Assembly: GCF_021917145.1 (NCBI RefSeq)
Contig: NC_061080.1
Span: forward strand, 4,508,693 to 4,572,692
From: Hypomesus transpacificus
Taxonomy: Eukaryota > Chordata > Actinopteri > Osmeriformes > Osmeridae
DNA length: 64,000 bases
Direction of reading: 5' to 3'
In this document: positions 56,701 to 64,000 of the stretch, piece after piece
Layout of the letters: each line of letters begins with the position of its first letter
Numbering within the stretch: position 1 is the first letter of the stretch
The notes under the pieces: model-generated
What the model saw: only the letters and a program-made list of their open reading frames with translations
Database searches by the model: none
What the model was told of the DNA's origin: nothing
Position numbers and translations under genes: made by a program

Positions 56701-59700
56701 GTTGCTAGTCTGCCGAAATGCTGCACATTATACACAAAAAGTATGACATATCTCAAACACAAAAGACAAACATTTTAACATATTTGAGACATGTGAACAG
56801 ATGACTGTCAAAGAAAATTTTATGATTTCTGCACACACCTTTTATGCTCCAGCTTTTCCAGTTCTTCCCGTTGCTGTCTCTCAAACTCTAACCTTTTGTA
56901 AGAGCAGATACAAATGACTTACATGAAGATAAAAGAAGTTAGGAGGCACACAAAACTTAAATGGACTTTGAGGCTTGTGAGCAATATACAAAGGTTGCAT
57001 GAAAAACATGATATGAAAACATGGATGTCAAGTTCAATCATGTTATTAAGCATCAAAATAATGATGATAGCAAGCGGCAAGACAATGAAGACTCATAATA
57101 AAACCGAGACTTGTGTGTGTTCAACACGGCAGACCAATGAGTGCATTGTTAAAAATAAGCTATCAACATTGAACACTCATGGCGTCTACCTGAGAAAGAT
57201 GGGCCCCCTTTCAGTGAAGAAACTGCCAAGGGAGGGGGGGTTGGAAAAAGGTAAAGATAATTTATAAAAAATATATTTGCTTGAAAACTGACAAAAATTA
57301 TACCACAGATTAAACCAACAAAGCATCCTATTAGTGATAACAATATGGTATTTGCCACCATTTATGTTCAACTATTATTTTAGCTGTATACAGTGAGGGA
57401 AAAAAATATTTGATCCCCTGCTGATTTTGTTCGTTTGCCCACTGACAAAGAAATGATCAGTCTAAAATTGTTATGGTAGGTTTATTTGAACAGTAAGAGA
57501 CAGAATAACAAACAAAAAATCCAGAAAAATGCATGTCAAAAGTTTGATAAATTGATTTGCATTTTAATGAGTGAAATAAGTATTCGACCCCTCTGCAAAA
57601 CCTGACTTAATACTTAAAACCCAAGGAGGACCTTGCGGGCGCTGCAGGATTTCAGTCCTTCACGGCGTAGTGTGTTAACAATTGTTTTCTTGGTCATGGG
57701 ACATGGTCCCAGCTGCCTTGAGATCATTGACAAGATCCTCCCGTGTAGTTCTAGGCTGATTCCTCACTGTTCTCATGATCATTGCAACTCCACGAGGTGA
57801 GATCTTGCATGGAGTGCCAGACCGAGGGAGATTGACAGTTCTTTAGTGTTTCTTCCATTTGCGAATCGGAGTTTGGAATCTGATTGATTGCTTCTGTAGA
57901 CAGGTGTCTTTTATACAGGTAACAAACTGAGATTAGGAGCACACCCAAACTGAGACCCACTCACTCCCTTTAAGAGTGTGCTCCTAATCTCAGTTTGTTA
58001 CCTGTATAAAAGACACCTGGGAGACAGAAATCTTTCTGATCGAGAGGGGGTCAAGTGCTTATTTCACTCATTAAAATGTAAATCAATTTATAAAAATGTT
58101 GACGTGTTTTTCTGGATTTTGTTGTTGTTATTCAGTCTCTCACTGTTCAAATAAACCTACCATTAAAGTTACAGACTGATCATTTCTTTGTCAGTGGGAA
58201 AACATACAAAATCAGCAGGGGATCAAATAATGTTTTCCCTCACTGTATATTAACCACTACATTTTAGATGCTTTTGTGGGATGTCTTATTTATCCATTCT
58301 ACATGTGTATACAATCTACATTAACTATTCATGTATCCCCTCAGCTTTAAAGCTTTAAAATGATAGGTAATGTTAATAGGAATAAATTAAATTACTTGAA
58401 ATGTTTTTATCTTGGTTGTATGGGATGGATTGTTTTGTTTGTCATGTTGTATGCTTGTATGCTGCAACCAAATTGCTCTCAGGTAATAATGAAGATGATC
58501 TGAACTGAACTTTGAAAGACCAAAATTACATCACTGGTATTTATCAAAACAACGTAAATGTACTAAGTTCTCCACAAGGCGGCAATAAAAACCACACTTG
58601 TTTGTCAGCAGGGGATCAAATAATGTTTTCCCTCACTGTATATTAACCACTACATTTTAGATGCTTTTGTGGGATGTCTTATTTATCCATTCTACATGTG
58701 TGTACAATCTACATTAACTATTCATGTATCCCCTCAGCTTTAAAGCTTTAAAATGATAGGTAATGTTAATAGGAATAAATTAAATTACTTGAAATGTTTT
58801 TATCTTGGTTGTATGGGATGGATTGTTTTGTTTGTCATGTTGTATGCTTGTATGCTGCAACCAAATTGCTCTCAGGTAATAATGAAGATGATCTGAACTG
58901 AACTTTGAAAGACCAAAATTACATCACTGGTATTTATCAAAACAACGTAAATGTACTAAGTTCTCCACAAGGCGGCAATAAAAACCACACTTGTTTGTCT
59001 TCATTAAAAAATAAAATAAGACAAAGATGAAGGCCATACAGTTTGAATTTAGAGGTGAAAAGCAGTCATTTTCAGCTCATACCATTATGGTTTGTGTAAT
59101 AGCAGAATACAATGTTACAGAATTTAATGGGTTGAGCTACAAATCTGGGACGTCTTTTTGTGTACATACTATAACACGGCATATATATTAAACTATGTTT
59201 TAAAAGGCGTTAAAAATGAAAACCAAATCCCTGAATATGATTATGAACAGGTGAGTAGCAATGCCAGAAAGGAACGTCTGCATATGGGGGTGGAGAACTA
59301 GCAACTCCAGAGAAGGTAAGGGCTGTTTATCAATCTACATTTTTTTCCCGTTCTTGTGTTCAATCCAAAGAACACAAGTCACCAAGACCGCCAAAAATAC
59401 CCAGAAATGTTCTTGATCTGCCCCTTTTATCGAGGATGCATTGGATGGTGACTTGGTCAGTGAGGACGCATCTGATTTCGTAGAAGTCATTGCAAGAACA
59501 CACGCATCTCAAATCGTTCCCCGTCTTCGCGGTCTTGCAAGACCGTTCTGGCAAGACGCTTGGCAAGAACGTTCTTAGCGTTCTTCGGATTGATAAACAG
59601 CCAAGGTGTTGCATTACATAGAGGGAATGATGAAAGTCCCACAAGCACTTGATTGCATATTGTTTCTTCCATCTCTTGTACATTTTTTTTTTTACGAAAA

Positions 59701-62700
59701 AAGCGAAACAAAGACACTCACCCTGGGTTGTAAAGCATGACGGTGGAAAGGTTCTCACATGACTGGGAAAGATCTGTCATTGACAAACTGAAAGAGGAGA
59801 GTAGCCCACTCTACAAAATTCCAGACACAAAAATGCAGTCAGTATGACAAACCTGATCAATTATTAGCAAACAGTATTCTAGACTAGAGTACCAAGATCA
59901 TGCTGAATGTGTTGTTCCCCATTATGCTAATCTACCTGACTAAATATGCTACATGACATCTTGGAGAGAAATAAAGAGAATAAGAAAAAAATAAAGAGAA
60001 AAAGAGAAGGAAAGAGAGAAAGGAACTGACAAAGTTGAGGTACCTTCTATGCCTTACCTTTCTTTTTTCCCTTAATTTAGCTGCCTCTTTAGGGTGGTTG
60101 AAACGAAACATGTTTGTTCTGCCTAGCAGGATGACAGCACCTGACAAACAAGCACGGATTAAAATCACTTGGAAACGGCCAAGGACCAACCACCATTCAC
60201 CAACTGTCAAAAGTGTAAATGCGTGGGGTAGACCGGTCCATAGTACCTTGATTGAGCGGTGCTGGCTCTGTCACTTGCACCCCATTTACTGAACATTGGG
60301 CCCCGTTGAGCGGTATCAGGGTGACAGTGCCGGTCTGGTTCTCAAACATGCAGTGTTTGCTCTCCAGGTCCAACCCATGGAGAACTGGCAAGAAAAATAG
60401 AGACACAGAAAAAAAGAGAGAAACAAAGAAAGAGGGGGAAAAAAGGCAAAGAAAGAGATGAGAGTGAGACACTGAAATGGCGTCAATGGCATCCCCATAT
60501 GTTCCCCTTTCCCCAATGTATTGTGTAATGTTATGTGTAATGAAATGCTTAGCATTTCCGACAGAATTCCCTGCCACACGTGAGCATTAGGCTTATCAAG
60601 AGTAGCCACGTACTGATATCCTGCTCTGTTGATGCATCATCTCGGCCAACATACGTCCTGCCCTCCTGAAAAAACAACACGTAAGCATGTCAAATACAAG
60701 TGGATTTTAGCTAAGTTAATAAACAAGACAAAAACGTGACCCAAACACAAGAATTGATTTCACGGGACGGGGCCAAGATGTTAAATCAATCAGTAGGTTA
60801 GCCAGGATGGAGCATTTAGGAAGATATAACACAGAAAAAGAACATTGATGTCACTGAGTTTGCCTCTTGAGAATCAGACCTTTAGATGGTAGAGGATAAT
60901 CCCAGTGCTAAGGAGGTCATCGTCAATTCCGATAAGGTGCGGCAACTCGGAGTCTAGGACCACACCGATCCCTTCTTTTCTTAGGGCAAGGGTCTCTTCC
61001 TGTGTGATGATAATGCAAGGAGGAAAATCAAACAGAGGTGATATCTTTGGCTCAAGTCAATTCCATCACTGAATTGCATCAATGCATTCAGGGTTAACTA
61101 CATTGATTCAAGGTTTGGTAGAGATGTTGGTTTTGACCCATTCTACTGTGTCTGCTGACCTTCAGAATGTTCTGAGTTTCATTCCATTTGTTAGTCCACT
61201 CCTTAGTCAGCTCTCGTACCTGCAGTAGATAAACTGATGTCATCGTATTCTCAGGAAAGTTTTCATAAAATTACTTCATACTAAAACAACATTTACTTAA
61301 TTGGTTGTTTTATAAAGGATCCTTTCAAATACAAGAGTCTTACCCTTGCTTCATTCTGGTGCAGTTTCTCCTCCATGCTCAAGGCGGTGGGTGAATCTAG
61401 CAGAGCAATCTGGATAAACAAACAAGGATCAATGTATTTGTGGACTGCATTGTGATACAAAGTAAACTGATAGTATATGGGAGACCAGGCAAAGTCTGAG
61501 ATGTCTGAGAAACCAATAAAATCACAAAGACAATTCTACAACTCGCCATAAAATAAAATGCATAATTTCATAACTAATATTTGTAGATCTCAATATCATA
61601 TCCGCTGATACATTGCAAATGGACAACATTATCATTTAGTGATTGACAAATAAGTAACAGTAAATCCCTACCTGGTTCCCCTGGATGAGGAGTGCTTTTA
61701 GTCGGGCGATTTCTGCCCTCAGTTCCCTGATGAGCTTGACGTTGGAATCCTCGTTGATCGTGGGCTTGTTGATGATGTTCTTGGCACGGTTGGCGTAGCG
61801 AAGTGTGCTCAGCGTCTCTCCATAGTTGACGTCAGCAGGTGAAAGGGCTATTGCGACAACAATGTGAAAAGCTTTTCATGTAATTTCCAACATGTTTTCA
61901 ATCTTTATTTGATTAGGTTTTTGACTCACTTGCGATCATGATGGTCTTGGAGTTGCCTCCAAGACTGTCCTTCAGCAGCCAGGTCAGCACCGAGTCTCTG
62001 TAAGGCACGAACACCTGCTTCTTCTTCAGGTTGGTGTTTACTGCATCCTGGGTGAGGTCAGCTGGAGTACGAGAGGGTGTGTTGGGTAGGGGTGCTCAAC
62101 AAGCATTAGCTAGAACAATTCATTTCTATAAGATGAATATGGACACGTGAGTGAAATAATTTAATAACGATTGATGGACAATTTGTTTAAACTCGCCCAT
62201 TTATGATTTCATGATGCCAACTTTGACCTAGTGAGACCCACTCAAGGCACCCACCCAAAGCAGAGATTACATTGCCCAGGGTAACCAGAGATTTGTTGAT
62301 GTTGCCTCCTTCCTTTAGCCTGACACCTGTGGCTCCCGTGGCGTCCGCCCTCTCACTGCCTGCCAGGTCCACCAGGTGGATCTTACTGACCGTCTCGCAA
62401 GGCATCTCTGCATCAAACTTAGCCTGAAAAGTCAATAAAAAATGTGAGGTTGACAATTAAAGTAGATGCTGACCCAACACTTCTATTTTTTTATTGGTTT
62501 ACCATTTAAAAACAACTCAAGCAAAGCCCTGGAACGTGTGATCCAGATGGATTGAAGACATTCAAATATTTCTATATAAGTCAAGCATGGCAAACACTGT
62601 TGCATATCATCGGAGTATGCCAAGAATATAGTGTCAGGACACAACAATGTGGAATTACTGGTTTTGAACATTACTACAGCAATAGAGAGTATATCCTTTC

Positions 62701-63872
62701 TATTTCATTAGTTTATTATCTTATTAACCAAGAACAATAATGTATTCCCATGGTAGCCAAGAGTAGTAGTTTGTTTGTACAGTGAAGCTGAAGTGACAAT
62801 CGTGACGTCCCACCTGAGTGAAGTTGATGGTGAAGATGGCGTGCGAGCGGCTGCTGGTGTCGTTCATGTCTGTGCTTGCCGTGGTGCGGTTGATGTTGCC
62901 TGCTTCCATCAGCTCCTCCACGTCACTATAGTTCTGCACCAGATGCTTTGACAGGTCTGGGGTCACCATACGTGGTAAAATGTTATATGTTAACAGACAG
63001 CTGTAATTATATTCAATTCCCTAACTATCAATATATGAGTGGAATGTGTGTTATAATGTGTTATAATGAATTTATCATTTTTATCAAAAAATAACACAAA
63101 ACTATTTTTTTTGTGACATTGGGCAAATAGTTTGAACTGTTAGTGGTGACAGTTTTTCTGGCATTTGTCTGAAAATACCACAATGGAAACCTTTACAGAA
63201 AAATACTTTTAGAGATGAATAAAATAAAATGAATTGCAGCCTTGTTGTCATGTTGTGTCCCCTCTATTGGACTAGAATTCTCTCAAAAAGCCGGGACTTT
63301 TTTAGTATTTTGGGGGGTGAAAAAGCAGATATGAATCATCTAAAACTACAAGCCTAGTGTAGTAAGTGACCAGTGCAATCTTACCCTCCACATAGGGTCC
63401 ATCTTTGGGGTGCTCCCTCACCCTCAGGTTGTAAGTCTGTGTGGACTTTCTTCGGAGCAGGTCTCTGACGCGCTCATTGTAGATCTCCAAATAACTGAAA
63501 AAGATGCAGTCCAAAAGATAGCTGTCATGGCTAAGGTTGGTGCACTGATAAACTGAAGATAACCGGAGCCACGAGAGTCTGTTTAATCGTCTCAAGTTGG
63601 CCTCAAACCCAATGTCTGAGCTACAAAGTCTGCAGTTGTTTATTTTTGGAAGATAAGTGATCGACTGCAGACTTGCTCATCGATGTCTTTGCTCCAAGTC
63701 TCAGATTCCCTTTCCTTTGCTGTATTGATATATAAAATCAGCCAAAACCACTTTTACCCCATTTGTTCACTCACCTGACTTCCGTGCGGAAAGAGGCCTC
63801 ATCCCATCGTGTCATCCCAGCAATGCGGCTGAAAAGACCCTCACATATTCTTGGGATGAGTCCTGCATCTTC
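47795..63872 (-). CDS. kif16b: KIF16B endosomal kinesin-3, 5' end outside the window, 1226 aa seen
   Basis: Minus-strand exons: 63872-63775, 63494-63385, 62956-62814, 62423-62255, 62061-61930, 61847-61672, 61409-61344, 61219-61160, 60999-60880, 60665-60614, 60384-60247, 60140-60058, 59810-59722, 56892-56839, 55334-53967, 53672-53511, 52728-52626, 52431-52384, 52045-51995, 48653-48531, 48361-48272, 48176-48093, 47956-47795. Phases agree throughout. The motor shows [24 protein letters not shown] (switch I), [15 protein letters not shown] (switch II) and [19 protein letters not shown]. An FHA domain follows ([22 protein letters not shown]), then a long Glu/Arg/Gln-rich coiled coil, mostly in the 1.37-kb exon. 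The C-terminal PX domain has [20 protein letters not shown] and [15 protein letters not shown], and the protein ends SSHGTG. The P-loop exon lies to the right of the window. KIF16B moves early endosomes toward microtubule plus ends and binds PI(3)P through PX. STARD9, its nearest relative, has a START domain instead. Confidence 0.95.
49526..51580 (-). CDS. kif16b: Large open exon in kif16b: candidate alternative C-terminus, 684 codons
   Basis: A minus-strand frame stays open for 684 codons from an acceptor-like AATTATAG to a TAA at 49526-49528. The first codon is TTG directly after the AG, so the frame has no ATG start of its own there. The preceding kif16b exon (52045-51995, ending LKYE) ends in phase 0, so splicing to 51580 keeps frame. 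The PX exon at 48653 also starts in phase 0, so the two would be alternatives. The N-terminal third is polar. A middle part ([20 protein letters not shown]) looks helical. The C-terminal half ([37 protein letters not shown]) reads like a pair of PH-like sheets and recalls tails of Nischarin/STK11IP-type proteins; this resemblance is weak and from memory. It would replace the PX domain. Alternative views: a separate gene in the intron, or a decayed one. The length argues that it is coding. Confidence 0.6.
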   Translation of the reverse strand: MWIPPLSTQINSMPLLWRSFLHVPWHENSTYLNGSKTSSEEQEGEDYSDLDKADNPEKTTKVSIKNESLLCRQGNTAKWWHVGVTVHREKLDQTKTKHYESDIGTNYIDISTAVTNKNDMYYDVPGKRDTNMGCYILDKNQHLTCSQSKETEEENMLLDRSVLHSESHARHPVPDKATEIPKRQSSKTQISLNGYFGVNLTVLSTRHQKKTNERTFDLITRMLGAKQGYIIGYFAGKLTAVYKDAGKCLQSTQKIIRQVRQRDANRLISSYLTMVGREPQQLQLELEPKSSNGAKEVSLANLADCDLLNSSDNISVLSGQSTNRWPEGSVLSGKIGNPEVLFQKLVQFPKSLLELQSLPLLEMLQNFYRLLPQSAATSGQLLGIYWLKIANFKRPTSQPGCLLLFETELYAISSRMGFHEDDQALEVFHKSSLLDIQEIQVSFAGQLVRFIGSSEETLLVAFTHNKDLTQTLCRTFHNIFKVSKGVEGTSAHPLLQEDLMSLSLDWRSHVPDLLLSNQLRITSRFKKDHADLLYILHGNMEGRGKPSLADICLLLYTCVKIEDSSNQSQDVLSQFILTDTHVGLLQEEGVFHAVPQGSNLVPIQSHYRGIELRRRSDIRCLLVRQNDNCMVVDILFSKACKLQAETKSKDEVSDPLYGGHIADSWKLKFGCTSEATILINNLST
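52838..53404. mobile_element. MITE, about 567 bp, with AGGTGCGTT ends
   Basis: The left end AGGTGCGTTAGACATG and right end (reverse complement) AGGTGCGTTCAACATG match at 14 of 16 positions. Subterminal CGGCTGCATGA / GCGCCGCATGAAG blocks are also mirrored. AAT flanks both sides (52835-52837, 53405-53407), fitting a 3-bp duplication as made by PIF/Harbinger elements. It is GC-rich relative to its surroundings and non-coding. It lies in the kif16b intron between exons 53511 and 52728. Confidence 0.75.
56070..56127 (+). repeat. Dispersed repeat tail fragment
   Basis: CCCCTCTGTGGCATGCTTGC, then TGTAAAAAAGGGCTATACAA, then ATACATTTAGATTTGATT: the same tail type as at 6317-6402. Confidence 0.5.
57391..58245. 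mobile_element. Internally deleted Tc1-like transposon with a large palindrome
   Basis: The ends CAGTGAGGGAAAAAAATATT and (reverse complement) CAGTGAGGGAAAACATTATT extend as inverted repeats through GATCCCCTGCTGATTTTGT. Both ends abut TA (57389-57390, 58246-58247). The interior keeps a short transposase-like stretch (57600-57870, minus frame), and the rest of the gene is deleted. A long palindrome lies near the centre: AGGTGTCTTTTATACAGGTA onward at 57903-57950 is mirrored at 57971-58017. It is non-autonomous and lies in a kif16b intron. Confidence 0.85.
58213..58998 (+). repeat. Tandem duplication of 393 bp, nearly identical
   Basis: Copy 1 (58213-58605) and copy 2 (58606-58998) follow each other directly. 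I saw one difference (GTATACA against GTGTACA). The unit starts inside the right terminal repeat of the Tc1-like element (CAGCAGGGGATCAAATAATG), so copy 2 carries an orphan transposon end at 58606-58638. The duplication therefore arose after the insertion. Confidence 0.92.
59321..59602. mobile_element. MITE, 282 bp, with GGCTGTTTATCAATC ends
   Basis: The left end GGCTGTTTATCAATC is exactly mirrored at the right end (59588-59602). AAG flanks both sides (59318-59320, 59603-59605), a likely 3-bp duplication. The right part holds short imperfect repeats of CTTGCAAGA/GGCAAGA. It is non-coding, lying in the kif16b intron next to exon 59810-59722. Confidence 0.8.
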
Positions 63873-64000
63873 CTAAAGATAATTGGACGTGAACCAAATT
63901 TTGCTATCAATTATCAGTACTCCATAGGGTGCTTATACTAATGTAGAGTAGCTTCCGATTCAATGACAGATAAAACACATCATTTTGAAAAAACCCAAGA

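Noticed and set aside
57751..57960. Minus-strand 69-codon open frame
   Set aside because: It lies in the deleted Tc1-like element in a region of transposase remnant and palindrome; no conserved protein reads in this frame.

Overview
The window is vertebrate nuclear DNA from a ray-finned (teleost) fish. The genes have short exons in AT-rich introns with GT-AG splice sites. The six protein-coding genes match vertebrate families, and the repeats (L2/Rex1-type LINEs, tRNA-derived SINEs, Tc1-like, hAT and THAP-type DNA transposons, MITEs) are typical of teleosts. The species cannot be resolved from the sequence alone.

Layout. 1-9.9 kb is repeat-rich and gene-poor. It holds two LINE copies in inverted orientation, one of them split by a solo LTR with a perfect 5-bp target duplication, a third LINE fragment, a 33-bp tandem repeat, and a roughly 0.8-kb ACTAGT-rich array containing a large palindrome. 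10.0-13.0 kb: gpr137b (+), complete in 7 exons. 16.4-26.2 kb: ero1b (-), complete in 16 exons. 28.4-30.8 kb: btbd3 (+), 4 coding exons. 31.9-39.4 kb (upstream exon at 40.4 kb): esf1 (-), 13 coding exons, with two DNA transposons in its introns. 40.7-44.1 kb: ndufaf5 (+), 11 exons, head-to-head with esf1. 45.5-46.1 kb: a broken single-V-domain immunoglobulin-type receptor relic. 47.8 kb to the right edge: kif16b (-), whose first part (including the P-loop exon) lies outside the window. A 2-kb open exon inside kif16b may encode an alternative C-terminus.

Organisation. The genes do not form a pathway. They are neighbours by conserved synteny: btbd3, esf1, ndufaf5 and kif16b all lie on human chromosome 20p12, while gpr137b and ero1b are adjacent on human 1q42.3. 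The window therefore shows a junction of two ancestral blocks. Cell roles: gpr137b, lysosomal membrane and mTORC1 regulation; ero1b, ER disulfide formation; btbd3, BTB-BACK-PHR adaptor; esf1, nucleolar pre-rRNA processing; ndufaf5, mitochondrial complex I assembly; kif16b, early-endosome transport. All exon junctions were read by hand from splice sites and reading phase; every junction given keeps the frame. Family assignment rests on remembered protein motifs, not on a search. I found no previously undescribed system. The best leads are the kif16b 2-kb exon, the Ig receptor relic and the palindromic ACTAGT array.
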